DNA of 64,000 nucleotides from Epiperipatus broadwayi (GCA_028023455.1 JAQFVV010012545.1:870001-934000), one strand, 5' to 3'; shown: positions 1-12,388, numbered from the stretch's first letter. Program-made: numbers and translations. The notes: a model not told the origin generated them from the sequence alone.

Positions 1-207
1 CAATTCTTCAGCAAGTTGATGGACTCTCTGGGTGTCATTAATATTCAGGTATAGTCCAGGTAACTGTTCATCATTGGATAAACAAGCAGCCATTTTTAGT
101 ACATATTTGTGCAGGCTAATGAATATAGAAAGTTGGATTTTGTTTCCATGTGAATCAAAACTGCAGTGATCTAGTAGCAGTTGCTGGATCCACTGTTTTG
201 CCTTCAG
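1..207 (-). CDS. Unrecognised open coding stretch at left edge
   Basis: On the minus strand this is an open reading frame of 69 codons that runs off the left edge. It is closed upstream by a TAA at 208-210. The predicted peptide has balanced composition, unlike the poly-K/N/I translations of surrounding AT-rich DNA, and includes stretches such as WIQQLLLDHCSF and NINDTQRVHQLAEEL. An acceptor-like CAG precedes the TGG codon at 192-190, so an exon of 64 codons (1-192) is possible. Another acceptor-like TTTTCAG lies about 60 bases further upstream but would put the reading in a different frame that soon stops. I do not recognise the family. It could be an internal exon of a gene lying mainly to the left, or a pseudogene piece. 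Confidence 0.35.
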   Translation of the reverse strand, partial: MKAKQWIQQLLLDHCSFDSHGNKIQLSIFISLHKYVLKMAACLSNDEQLPGLYLNINDTQRVHQLAEEL

Positions 208-210
208 TTA

Positions 211-870
211 TTTCTTCATGGTCATTCTGTATAACTCTGAAAACCAACTACTTCCTAATCTTTCTATCAACCTTTTTTATAGTTACGGAGGGTTGGAAAA
301 AAATATATTAAGATAGAAATTTTTTTATGTTTTCATTTCACTTTAATCTTTTTAAAAGCAACTTTGGAATTTTATCAAAGCATGATCTACAAGCTTCACT
401 TTAGAAAAAGATTTCTGAACTGGGTAGTGGAATTTTTACAATTATCAATAGATCTATTTTAACATAAAACACGCCTGTTTTAATTTCAAAATCAGAATTC
501 TATAAAATATTAGACTTTTTTTCTTTAAATGCCTATTTCATAATAAAATTTTATTTTAAATTCAAAATTATTTAAATCTTAATGTTATTCCAGTGCACTT
601 GTAGAAAATATCTACAAAAAATTGAATTTTCCTTTCAACTTTGTATATATTTGTGCACACACACTACTATGTTGTTGTATGCCATGAAACCCATACTGTT
701 ACAGTATATTTACAAGTAAAATTATTTTTTTATATATCAAAATGTTTTTATTGTGTGAAAAAGACCCCGCCCCCTCATGAAATAAAATGAGTTAATTAAA
801 ACAATGAATTCTATATAATTTTGACATAATAAAATATTAAAAAATTGTAATTGTTTATATTTTTATCTGA
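211..870. other. AT-rich non-coding stretch
   Basis: No open frame, RNA gene or repeat could be supported here. It contains homopolymer A and T runs and a short C-rich run near 766. Confidence 0.5.
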
Positions 871-3405
871 TTACTTACATATTAACTCTCCTGACTTTGG
901 TGGCTGCAATCAATTTTAATTAGATCGACTCTAATCATCTTGTTTTTTTACTTTCTGTCATTTGGTCATGTGATGTTTATTGGAATCTCAGTAATAGAAT
1001 TTTTTTTGTATGTTTGTTATTTTTATTTAAAAACTTAATCACTTGATATAGTCAGGTATCTAGGGATTATAAGAATATAACTTATATTTACTTAAGGGAA
1101 AAAGTTTTCACACTTACATTGGTTTATTTGATAAATTTTTAGAAGCTATTATACCATGTCTTGCAGTTTCTTTTGTTTAATGATAAATTATAATAAAGAA
1201 AAAAAAATCAAATGGTTGGATTCTTTTACTAGTAGAGATAAAGAATTTTATAGGCACTTTCGCAATAGAGTAGTTACAAGTTTGTATAGAATAATGCCAT
1301 GTTAATGAAATGTGGGTAATATCATTTTAAAAAGTTGTTTTTAACTAATTTCGTTAGCAACACTTTGATAAAAATACTTGTTTTTAAAATCCAACCTCTC
1401 ATAAATAAGTTTACATTTTTTTAAACAAAAATAGCCTCTCTTGTTTTCCTTCAATAATAAAATACATTATTTTATTATGGTATTTAATTTTTTTAACACC
1501 TATTAATAACTAGATCATATTATACTTTATTAGACAGTTTTCCAATTAAAGATTTAGCCAGGATTTTTAAGGGAAGAATTTTAAATTTTTATATATAAAT
1601 TGCTTATTCAATAAATGTTTAGAAACTATCAAAATCTTTTGCATTTTATTTTATTTTGCTTAGATTTGCATTGTAATGTGGATTATAGATCAATTACAAG
1701 TTCTTAGCTAGAGAACAAGTAAAAAGTTAATGGTGCATTTAAAAAAAAAAGGATATCATTATTAAAAATAGGAAAAGCTATTTAGTAAAACAAAAAAATA
1801 TAATATTGGATAGTAATAACAAAAACAAGTAAATGCTTGCAGAACATAGCATTGAACTCAGGCCTAACATTTCTAGTGCTAACATTCTGACAGTACTCCC
1901 AAGTGAACAACACATTTAAAACTTGTAAAACATTATTGATAAAGATAATTTTATCAAATACAGAATTGCCATAAATATGAGACAATATAAGTTTTATTTT
2001 TAAATAAATTATTAATCTTTTTATATAAATTAGAATATTTAAATAAAAATGATTGGGAAATCTAAACATTTTTATTTACATATAAATTTTATTAATTATA
2101 GTGACAAAAAGGCATTGGCCTGTTCAGTTTTGTGCAATAGTAGTGTATATATGTAATATATTTTGAGGCTAGAGGAACTGCCACAATAAGTTTAAGTAAA
2201 GAAATATTCCACTTATGTTTAAATAATAAATATTTACAATCAGAATGTGTTTGTAGAAATAATTCAGTTTAGCATAATGATAAGAGTACACCTGGGTCTC
2301 TTTTTATCCGGACTTATTTAACACGATTTTGAAGTTACGCGATTCATGTTTCACTGGAAGTCGATTTCCGATAATGCGCTATTACTTTAAATAATAAAAT
2401 TCGCGCACTTACGTTATATTGAAAGTAATAGCACATTATTGGAATTCGACTTTCATCTTAGTAATTTCAATATTTTCAGTGCTTTATAATAGTAAGATTT
2501 TATGCAATAATGAAATTAAAATCATGATTTCCACATTAACTTTTACAAGATTATAATGTAAATTTGTTCAAACATTGTGCGTGTTAATTTTGCATTTTAA
2601 ATCACATTCTGTTTTTGCTTTTTAAAAAAGAACGTAATCAATTATTATTTTCTTATTAATGACACTAATCATTAACGTGCTCTTAAATTCCAACGAGAGC
2701 TAAATGGTTGTATGTCTGGATATCGCGAGCTTCGTAAACAATTAATAAAATCATTGTCTCAAAGATTAATTACTAATTAAGTTGTCACCAGAAAATCATA
2801 ATAATTAAAATGTGTATAAAAAATGTAAATTATGGTACTGTAAATTATGCATAAAAATATATTATTTTGAATAAAATTAAATATTATAGTTAAAAAAAGT
2901 TTGTCTTTGTATCAATTTTTTCAAATTTGAAATTTTTTATTAGTCATATTTTATTTCCTTATTTTTTTTTTTTTTTGTGCGAATTTTAAAGTAATTTTAC
3001 ATTGGTGCTTTGCTTTTACGCGAATTTTGAAAAATCACAGACCGCATCCCCCCTTTTTCAATGTAAGTTATGTCTATTTTTGCACGATTTCGTTTGCGCG
3101 TATTTTCTGAGGAACCTATCTATCGCGTAAAACGAGACCCAGGTGTATATAGTATATTTCGAGCTTGTGTCTAGAAATTCGAAGCCCACGAAATTATTAC
3201 AAATAATTTTAAGTAAAGAATATTTGAATAAAAGTATTTATACTCATAACGTATTTGTAACAATGAAATGATTCGAAAATGTACACTATTATATTTAAAT
3301 ATAAATTTTATTAATTTTCTTGGTATCTCAGTATCCCAGAAGTGAAGTGCCTTTGTGCCCCTCACAACCTGCATTTGTATGCTAGATCTTGCAATCACCA
3401 TTAGC
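871..3405 (+). repeat. Dispersed repeat family, copy A (split by a MITE)
   Basis: This stretch matches a second copy at 34.92-36.08 kb in the same orientation. Both begin with ACATATTAA followed by TCTCCTGACTTTGG, share a middle block around CAATTACAAxTTxTTAGCTA, and end with GAAGTGCCTTTGTG. The distal part consists of roughly 200-bp units starting GAxTxGGAAATCTAA and containing ATATAAATTTTATTAATT. One unit begins near 2050, and a second ends near 3400 after interruption by the 857-bp miniature element at 2289-3145. The middle is strongly diverged, so the exact limits are uncertain. No coding capacity is evident. It could be an old satellite-like repeat or a non-autonomous transposon. Confidence 0.55.
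2289..3145. mobile_element. Pogo/Tigger-like miniature DNA transposon with TA target duplication
   Basis: The ends are perfect 12-bp inverted repeats, CACCTGGGTCTC at left and GAGACCCAGGTG at right, with weaker complementarity extending to about 25 bp (TTTTA then CGCG-like). Each end is flanked by the dinucleotide TA (2287-2288 and 3146-3147), the duplication made by Tc1/mariner/pogo transposases. The terminal wording with CGTTTTACGCG resembles pogo/Tigger ends. An internal palindrome has arms at 2357-2388 and 2421-2453, and arm differences include CG to CA changes. No transposase can be read, so it would depend on an enzyme supplied elsewhere. Its insertion into the flanking repeat family shows it is younger than that repeat copy. 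The pogo assignment is an inference; the ends and TA are seen. Confidence 0.75.
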
Positions 3406-3420
3406 CATACTTGCAATAAC

Positions 3421-6400
3421 CCCCCCCCTCAGTCAAGAGTCAGTATTCAACTCTTTATAACTTTCTGTATGGTGTTTTATTTATGAGTGTATCAGTAATA
3501 ATATTTTCATTTAAATTTTTGTATATTTCTTCACTTTTAAATGTTTTCATGCTATACTCTGAGAAGCTAAAACAATTTTTTTAAAAATAATTTTAATTTT
3601 TGTATATTTATAATAGAATATTTGTCAAATTTTTCTTTCAGCGGTATGATGAGCAATATCTTATGAGACTTTCTGCTTCAAAAAGAGTTATCCATGTCTG
3701 TTTTATAGTAGTATCAAAGGGAGGATTTCATGTAATTATATATATAGAAAATTCTATCACATCTTATTGTGTGGTCTTTTCCTAAAGCAGAATAAAAAAT
3801 GTATTATATTTGGTTAACGGTACTAACTATATATTATAATTTTAAGAATATATTCTCATCATATTATACAAGTTCTCTACCTGAAGGGTGAGTAAGATCG
3901 AGTAAATACTATTGTTATAATCAATTAGTGAAATCTTTCATTTAAAACTCAAATTATATTTTTTATTGTATTTATTGATAACTTCTCACTAATAAGTATT
4001 TGCAGTAACTTTTATAAGGAATGTAATCTTTGACCTTCTACAGAGATCAAATGATTGCATTTCTTTTCTTTTCAGCAGTGGCCAAATAATCAGAATTTTA
4101 ATTTACTGTTGTAATGGAGCTTTTCTGACCAGAACATTTCTCAAATCACTCACTGGTCAATAATTTTTTTCTAACTTGACAAATGCCAGACTCAGAAATG
4201 ACTTAACCCCCTAAAAGTCAGATTTATCTTGCTTTTTGATTTTTTTTCTAAAAGAATCTAATAATTACATCGTTGTATTTTTTACTTTCTGTATAAGTAA
4301 TTTCTATTTAAGTATCTATCAAAAGTTTCAAAATTTAGAACTACTTTTTGCTATAATATTTTTATATATGTATGTGTGTGTATATACAGATATAATGCGT
4401 TTTATTGAACTCAGTAAAGCTCCAGACTATGAATTATATTATTAAGCATTTACATTTAGTTAGTAGCCTCAAAAAATAAAAAATATTAAATATCTTTAGA
4501 AAAATTGTTTCTGAAAATATATATATATTAACTTGGGCATATTTTTTTCTTCTGTTTCTCACTATGTATATTTCTAAAGCAAGTAGAACAGTTTTGCCAA
4601 CCTACTATAATAGCCATCTTCTATAAGTTTAAGTAATCCATAAGCGCCTGATAATACTGTGCTAATATCTTCACTTCCAGTTCTCTTTCAGATTTTCACT
4701 TTTACCAGTGAGAATTGTAATTCACAGTTGCAATTAATATACTTATGAATCCAGTGGCCATCTTTTTCTCCTTTATGCTAGTTATACTATTAACCTGAAA
4801 TTCAAAAAAAAATCCCTAAAATTTTAAATCTGATTAATTCTTTTGCATAATTATATTGATCTGGTAGTTGTAGCTGGCATTAATCTGTTGTCTCTAAAAT
4901 ATATAGAAAGTGACAGATCTTTATAACTATATAAGTCTTATTTTGAATATCAGTCTAGTACCTCAGCTTTGGTTCCTAGTTCTCTTTGAGAAAGTGGTCT
5001 GGGAATGGATATATTATGAGACAGTTTCAGCTGGTCTCCATTGATTATTTAAACTTTCAGTAGAAGACTAAATAGTGTAAAAAAACTACTCATAGAAACA
5101 TATGAGTAATCATAAAAAAGTTGTGTGATGTTGTTGCTGTAGCAATTAACACCATTTAACTGTAATGTGACATTCTCAACAGTTTTCTTGTATTAGAATT
5201 GGCTCCCATAAAAAAAATCAGTTTATGAATTTCATTGCGAGATCGGTGGAATGGAGGGAAGGAGTAATTTTTTTAATTTTCTTATGGGTTCCAACATACA
5301 AATGTTTCATCTAGTTTTTGGGATGCAATTCATTATATTGGAACGCAACAATACCATACAAATTTTCAAATCTAAAATCATTGCCAAACTTTCTGAAATG
5401 TTATTAATCTGCACATCAAATCCTATAGAATTATTTCTGCAGCTTATTTTATTTTACAATTCATATTTTTATATCATTATTTCAAGTATGAATCACTAAT
5501 ATATTTTCAGTGGTTATACTTCCAAAAGTCTGCAAAGTTATTAGACCATTTCAATTTTTTTTTTTAAATTACAAACCACATTGTAGAAAAACATTTTTTT
5601 TAGGGAATACAGTATATCTGCATATATAGGTTATAAATAAATAATCAAATTGTTTTATTACTTGAGAATTCATATGGCATTTGAATACTGGAAGTGTTAA
5701 GATTGGGCATGATTTATGGGTCTAAACTCCAGAATTTCTCTTTGTAACTGTTATCAAATCATTTAGGCCATATTTGTGTTATAGAATAATAAAATATCTG
5801 TAATAAACAATATCAATAATCACTTGAGAAATTTTGGGAGGAAGATTTCTTAATTTGTCTAAACATTAACAACTTATACTATTGTCTACAATTACGATAT
5901 GTATATTTCATTTTGCATTGCAATCATTTTAGTAATTCCTGGAATATTTTATTACTGTATTAATATGAAAGCAGGAATGAATTAATACAAAAATTATGTA
6001 ATTAAACAAATTTATTTTTGTATAAAAAATGATTTATATTATTATTTTATTTTCAGAATTTAATTACAATATATAAGTTTATATGTATATTATAAGAGAA
6101 ATTTTATACAGTAGAAATTTTTATTACTTCAAGAATATTATTATTATTATTATTTTAGATTTTGACTGAATAAAGAATTGTCCTCAATTTATGTTTATTA
6201 GTTTTTAACTATTATCCACAAGTATAAAAGATTCCTAATTAATTTAGTATTTGTATATTTTTAGATTGCAGGTGTACTGTATATTTAAAATAAACTTCTT
6301 CAATTAATAAAAACAACTTGTCAAAAAAAATATATATTTACATTGGAAATTTATGCAACTAATGGATAATATTAGGAACTGAAATCATATATCATGTTTT

Positions 6401-6820
6401 TGTTTTATGTGTGATTATTTACATTTTCAACTTTTTTAAAAAAATCTTCAGCCATTACGTATTATATCTGAATTACTAAATTAACAAAAAAGTGTAGAAG
6501 TGAGTGGAATTTAGGAAAGAAGTAACTGATGGTTAATGCAAATACAGTATTCAAATTTATTTTTATTACTTAATCATCAGAAGTTCTGATCAAGAGATTC
6601 TCTGAAGTCACTAAACCTTTATCAACAGATAAAAACAAATTTCTTTTTTGTTTGGTTGTTTATTTATATTCATAAATATAATAATGTGTCATGTGTACAT
6701 TTAAAGAGGAGGGTATTTTAATTACTTGCAAGTTAAAGTTATTATTATTAGAGGCTGGTAAATTGTCATGACTTCTGATAATATTAACAGCGTTTTATTG
6801 AAATAAACTATTCTATAGAC
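3421..6820. other. AT-rich stretch without recognised genes
   Basis: Only low-complexity AT-rich DNA is visible. Several acceptor-like pyrimidine tracts ending in CAG (for example before 3641 and near 4078) are not followed by convincing exons. A short ATT trinucleotide run lies near 6135-6160. Confidence 0.45.
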
Positions 6821-7243
6821 CAGGGATGGGCAAATAGCAGCCTGAGGGCCATATTATGTGGCCCACCAAGACAATCAGAAAAATCTGCTGTGAACTGAGA
6901 TTTCCTTCCCATGCATGACCAAAAATTCATCTCATACTTTCCACAAGGATGGCCACATTAATACACATGCACAGTGTAGATGCAATGTGCAGTGCTTTTC
7001 CAGTTGATTTGGTTAATTTCAATTTTGTCTTTGCATTAGCATATACATTTCCAACTTTAGTGAAACCATGAACCCTCTGAAAAAATGTAAAATTGTTGAT
7101 GAATGTTATGTGTTTAATGAAGAATGGACAACATTTCTTTGGTAATACAGGGAATAAAGCAGTGTGTTTATTGTGTCATGAAAAAAGGTGCGGACCTCCG
7201 CCACTCTATGCGGCCCCCAAGCCAAAACAATTGCCCACCTCTG
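6821..7243 (+). mobile_element. hAT-family internally deleted transposon
   Basis: The element starts CAGGGATGGGCAA and ends TTGCCCACCTCTG, which are inverted repeats with the hAT-type CAG...CTG signature. It is flanked by a nearly perfect 8-bp target duplication, cTATAGAC at 6813-6820 and aTATAGAC at 7244-7251. The outer parts contain GGCCC-rich sequence typical of this terminal family. Inside, from an ATG near 7070, a degenerate reading resembles the N-terminus of hAT/ZBED-type transposases, with a recognisable GNKAVCLLCHE zinc-finger start. The rest of the transposase is missing and the reading is frameshifted. It is therefore a non-autonomous deletion derivative of a full hAT element. Confidence 0.85.
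7070..7190 (+). pseudogene. hAT transposase N-terminal remnant
   Basis: The reading starts at an ATG near 7070 with NPLKKCKIVDE and continues to an NEEWTT-like block. It then resumes in another frame with GNKAVCLLCHE. The order of a basic start, a conserved tryptophan block and a CxxC zinc pair matches hAT transposases related to the Charlie/GTF2IRD2-like lineage. Only about 40 codons survive before the 3' terminal region of the element begins, so no catalytic DDE region is present. Host-gene exaptation seems unlikely because the fragment is frameshifted and has no neighbouring splice structure. Confidence 0.6.
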
Positions 7244-7258
7244 ATATAGACAGATACT

Positions 7259-7399
7259 TTTCTATTAAATTAAGTCATCTCATGATATACACATTATGGA
7301 GATGATGAAGTCCAACTATCTCACTAGTTATTATTTATTCAACAGCAAATTTTCCTAGCATTTTACACTTTTCTATTAAATTAAATCATCTCATGATAT
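7259..7399 (+). repeat. Direct repeat of about 32 bp
   Basis: The sequence CTTTTCTATTAAATTAA, followed by TCATCTCATGATAT, occurs near 7257 and again near 7367 with one mismatch. The copies are about 110 bp apart, just downstream of the hAT element. It may be a small local segmental duplication. Confidence 0.6.
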
Positions 7400-8561
7400 G
7401 ACCAAAATAAATGAATATCAATTGCTTATTTGTTGATCAGACCAAATGTTTGTTTAATTATTTTCCTTGTTGTCTATGAAATTTTCAAAAGTTTCCACCA
7501 GTTAATGAGTCACAAGAAAAGTCATAGTTTGATCATTTTGATTTTTAAATACAAATATGTGTCTCTACTTCTAGAAATCTTTACCAGCTTTTTTTATTGC
7601 ACTTTTGCATAATGTTAATCGTGATTAATTTTTTGACACTAAATCATTTATTGTTGAAAAATTACCAAAAAGGCTATTAACTATTTTTCTGTCTTTATTA
7701 TATTTTTCTGACATCAGCTGCAGGTACTGACATTATAATTGTTGAATTCTTATTTTGATATAATTCTATTTTTACATTCCGTCCTACAACTTTTTAAATA
7801 AATGTTTAGAGTTATATTTATTGTATTAGTTAAATCATCAGTATATCTGAAGTTAATCAGTATATAAATGAAGTAGGTATGGTGAAAATATGCAGCTTTA
7901 TATAACTTTGTCAATGATAAACCATTGTGTTTTACTATTGTGTGATTCAGTTAGAACTTCCAGTTTAGTAGAGATTTTTTTATAAGAACAATAAAATGTT
8001 ACTACAAAGTTTAAACATAAATTTCTGAAGTGTGATACATTTTAAGTAATATGAGTGAAAGCAAGTTAATAATCTATCATCATTTATTTTCCTAGCATTA
8101 TATATTTTTATCATCAATCACAGATACTTCTAATAATCTGCATAATTTTAATGTCTAACATTGTTGCTTTAACTTTTTTATTGCTTTTAATTAACAAATA
8201 TTTGGGTTACATTATAGATTGATCAAATGCATTGTTTGAAATGGCTGCAGTTGACTAAAAATTGCTGAATAAGAAGTATTTCTCTATTTATAATTGCATT
8301 TGGAAACCGCATGCAACTACTGCATAAAAAAAATATTTAATTCTATGTCCTAAATTGCAGTGATTCAAAAATCTAAATTATTAAAAAGCAATGCTTACAA
8401 CATTTAAACAGTGTTATACTAAATTGTTCTTGTGGAAGTTTTTGTTAATAAATTGCATTTGTATTTTGAATGTAATGTTTTTTTTATATTTTTGTTATTA
8501 TTATTATTACTTTTTTTATTTTGGAATAAAATAATAATGTAGAATATATATATATTTTTAG
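7400..8561. other. AT-rich probable intron or intergenic DNA
   Basis: No coding or RNA feature is supported. If the downstream exon belongs to an expressed gene, this would be part of its upstream intron. Confidence 0.4.
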
Positions 8562-8723
8562 CCAGCAAAGTGCAGAAGGAGTTACATGCCAGAAATGTCT
8601 TGAAAAAGGTCATTGGACTTACCAGTGTGCAGGTAAACGGAAATATGTATATCGTCCTTCCAGAACAAAAGAAATGCATAAACGACTGAAACAGGAAATA
8701 GTGGAGCCTCAACTAGACCATAT
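8562..8723 (+). CDS. ZCCHC10: Exon of ZCCHC10-like zinc-knuckle protein
   Basis: One exon reads [14 protein letters not shown], a CCHC zinc knuckle of spacing C-x2-C-x4-H-x4-C, followed by [12 protein letters not shown]. This knuckle plus KRKY-RPSRT combination is diagnostic of the ZCCHC10 family, small proteins predicted to bind nucleic acid and of poorly known cellular role. The reading continues as [18 protein letters not shown]. The exon is bordered by an acceptor (TTTTTAG at 8555-8561, or the next CAG ending at 8565) and a strong donor (GTGAGT at 8724), leaving phase 2 at its 3' end. The upstream exon, which should encode a short MHR/ARR-type start, was not found in the window. There are no stops in the frame, so it looks functional rather than a retrocopy. 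Confidence 0.85.
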
Positions 8724-10570
8724 GTGAGTAATTGTTTTTAATTAGAGGCTTATTATTAAAACTCCTTTAATAAACAATAATGAATTCATATTTTTATTTC
8801 AAAAGTAGAATTAAAATCAATAATCTTCAATTAAAATATAAGTTTTAGTTCATTTTATTTTTTTATGAAAGCATTGCATGATTCTGTGTGTACCAGTTTG
8901 CATAGACCACTGATCCTCTAATATTAAGTAAAATAATTATTTTTAAAATCTTATAGTGATAAAAGTTTTGAAGTTATTAACTTGAATATCTGTTGTGTAA
9001 GACTGTCACCTGGTATTCATCAACTTAGTCAATATTTAGACATACTTTTATAATGTGTCCTAAATATCATATAAAACTGAGTATTCAATCATATTACTTA
9101 GCTAAATATGAAATAATAGTTATATCATAATTAATTCCTGAAAATAAATTATGAAGGTTCATAGTAATATGACTTCAGAGAAACTCTTTGCATTATCAGC
9201 ACCACCAACCATTAATCAGAATCAGTGTGAAGCTTATATATGTAAAGCATATAATAATTTATACTTAATTTCAAGCACTGTTATCTGTGAATGTTTCAAC
9301 AGCATATAATATTATTAGAGAATTTTTATACATTTTTTTATGAGTAAAATCACTCACTTTAATAATATATTTACAAAATAAAAGTATTTTAAAAATAATA
9401 CATTTTTTAAAACAAAACTAATGAGATTATAATTGTCTTTAAAGTAACTCTTGATGAAATATGACTCATATTTTTAAAGGGGGCATTTATATTAAAGTTT
9501 TCTCAACCCCCTTATCTATATTTTCAATAATCTCAGTTTAAGTATATTGGGTTTTAAAAAAAAAAAAATCAAAAATTAATAAAAAATGAAATTACCAGTT
9601 TTTAAATTTCAATATTTTAGTTAGCAGCACATCCATTATTGTTTCGATTGTAAAACATCACAACAACCAAAAAAAAAAAAAAAGGACTGAGACTATCCTT
9701 TTTAGGTAGGTACAATAACTTATTTTTGTTTTAAAAAAAAAAGTTATTTAAGTGCTACATTTTTTGATTTTCATCACTAATTTTTATCATAAGGAGAATG
9801 AAAACAGTAAAAGTAGTAAGTTTGTTAAAAGAGAGTAATATCTTATTATTTTTATTTGTTTTAATTAAATTTTAATATTTACATACTATATTTAAATTTT
9901 AAATATGTTTTTGATGATCATTTAAAAATGTATATAATATTCAATTTCTTTGTTAATTATTTTTTCTTAATGTGTATAATTTTAAAATTAAATTATTTAT
10001 TAGCATGTTCATACTATGTTCTCTACAAATATCAAAACATCTCTATTATATATATTGTACCAGATCGACATGCATTAGGAACATTGTCATTCGAGGGTGC
10101 GACTAGGCTATTTAGTGGACCTAGAAAATTTATTTGGGGTGACCGAGTATTCACTAACAATGATGAGCATCCTGACATAAAATGAATTACCTAACACTAG
10201 CTCAATTTAAAGTATGAGACTTTGAATTATTAAACAATTGATAGACAGTCACAGTAAACAAACATCAGAAAAATCGAACATTTTTATATTCCATGCTAAT
10301 TACTATTACATTTCTTATCTGAATTATCTTAACTTATAAATAACTTATAAATTTTTTATTACAATAGAATAAAATTTTATTTGGAGAATAAACATTGTTC
10401 TACGAAGTTTTAAAATAATCTTATACAAAAGATAACAAATTTATTGGAAAAGTTTACTTTTTTGAAAAAAATTTACATTACTTTTAGTAAACAAAATTAT
10501 TTTAATGATTCATGTTTGTGTGCATATATACCTGCAATTGCACTTTTATAACACATGTTTAATATACATC
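8724..10570. other. AT-rich DNA, probable intron, with one GC-richer patch
   Basis: Mostly low-complexity sequence. A patch at about 10060-10186 has better composition and an open plus-strand reading including ATRLFSGPRKFIWGD. I could not assign it to a family and no clear splice sites border it. Confidence 0.4.
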
Positions 10571-12388
10571 TAGACCTCACTTAGCGATTGGCTACTTAGC
10601 TATATTTCACAATAGCGATCATCATCAATTTGTACCCACTACTTTGATTTACAATCGATTATTCACTGTAATGATCGGGAAAATTTTTTAAAAAAAATTT
10701 TTTTGGCACATCTTCAATTTTGCGTTAGTGATGATGTCAGAGCATAGGTATTTTAAAGTCATTTTACCCTAAAATAACAATTGACTTATAGCAAATATAA
10801 AATAAAAGAAAAATAAACTTAGCATTGTAGTGTTTTATAAAAATGGCAGACATGTTTGTGCACTTCGGAAAAACTAGAATTTATTCGAGAGGTTGTTTTT
10901 AGATCGCGCTCTGATAACTGATGAATTTAATTAAGGCATTGACGATATGGCGATCGACAATTCCAAGAAATATTTGCTGATTGCAAATATTTCTGGATAA
11001 GAGACTGTACCTTATTGGACAATGAATTGATTGTTGCTATTATCAGAAAGCAATAAGAAGACTGGGTAACAACTACGCAGAGTAGTATAGAGAGTAGTAG
11101 CAGACAGTATTGAGTTCATCTGCAGTAGAGTTACTGTGCAATTCCAGTAGGAGATATCTAGCATCAGCGCTTGCGGTTAATGTCCAGTGCCCAATGGAAA
11201 TGTAGTTCATGGATATAGCTGAAGGAAACCACAGCCTGAGAAAACCATCTGGATAGCAGCTGAATAAAGAGTTGAGTTTCCAGCGGTTTTCAAGTGAAGT
11301 AGACTGTTGCAGAGACGGAAGCTGTAAGGAGCTTAAGGTCAGTTGCAGTGCTTACTACGAAGAGTTTGTGTACAGCTAAACTGGACTAGGGCTAAAGTAT
11401 GCCCATTGTGAACCGTTTTTGTAGCAGCCAGCCTGAAAGAACATCGTGGGAATTGAACTTTAGCGAACTTTAGAAATAGACTCGTTGCAGACCATTCATT
11501 GGAGAGCATCCATTTGCAGATCATTCATTGGAGAGCATTCGTTGCAGACCATTTTTGGAGAGCATTCGTGGCAGAGCTTTCGTTGCAGACCATTCATTGC
11601 AGAGCATCCGCAGCAGAGCATTCATTGCAAGAGAACATCGTGGGAATTGAACATAGTTATTTGCTGACCGCACAGTCATACTTGCGGATATAACATTGGC
11701 ACAGTCAGACTGGCAGCTACAACAAGCATATGTTTTAGAAAATTAGTATAGTTAGATTTTTTTTTACTTTTAAAATAAGTTGATTTTTTTTTTTTCTAAA
11801 GTTGACTGATTTATGATGCGCATACACGATTTGTTACTCTGGTGTACAGTAATAAGTCTTTATGTTCAGTTAAATAATTTATAATTAAACATTGTTTTTT
11901 AATTTTAATAATTTCACATAAGTAATAAAAATAAATGTACAGTAATATGTACTAGTATATATATATGCGCTATTTACACAGATAATGAAGCTAGAATAAA
12001 GTGATTTTTTTTTTAAAAAAAAATGCGCTGCAGTACGGATTTTTTTTTCATTATGATGAAAAACTTCTGTGGAAGAATATAAAAACTTAAATTAAAATTT
12101 AATTTCATTTTCTCTTTCTTTTTGCTGTACTGTACTATTTAAACAGAGAAAATATGCATTTTTTTTCCTAGTGATATAAAACTTTTCCTTTTAGATACTG
12201 TACAGTTTATATATACACTGCATTGATAAATAATTTTTTTAATATGTACTTTATTCCCAAGTTAGTGTAATTTTTTATCTTTAGGAACCGATCAATTTTT
12301 TCCCCATAGACACCCATTATAAATACGTTCTTGCTTAACGATGAGTTCTGGAGAACCAATTGCCATCGCTAAGAGGGATAATGGTGTA
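10571..12388. mobile_element. Tigger/pogo-like non-autonomous element (tentative)
   Basis: The left end (from 10571) reads as TA then GACCTCACTTAGCGATTGGC. The right end, read on the minus strand, gives CCCTCTTAGCGATGGC near 12365. These imperfect inverted termini share CTTAGCGAT. The wording of both ends, with repeated CTTAGCGA/TTAACGATGAG motifs and an ATGGGTGTCTATGGGG-like block near the right end, resembles Tigger-class ends. The interior from about 11040 to 11720 is GC-richer and carries a minisatellite; no transposase is readable. The boundaries and whether the interior belongs to the same element are uncertain. Confidence 0.45.
11438..11652 (+). repeat. Minisatellite of about 28-bp units bracketed by a 21-bp direct repeat
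   Basis: About five and a half imperfect copies of a 25-30 bp unit, built on GTTGCAGACCATTCATTGG then AGAGCAT, span 11482-11630. The array is bracketed by the direct repeat AGAACATCGTGGGAATTGAAC at 11438-11458 and 11632-11652. Units vary in length by deletion, so the array is not a multiple-of-three coding repeat. It lies inside the Tigger-like element. Confidence 0.8.

Noticed and set aside
3641-3785. Exon-like stretch after TTTCTTTCAG
   Set aside because: The acceptor looks good but the peptide has no recognisable features and no donor with a consensus follows.
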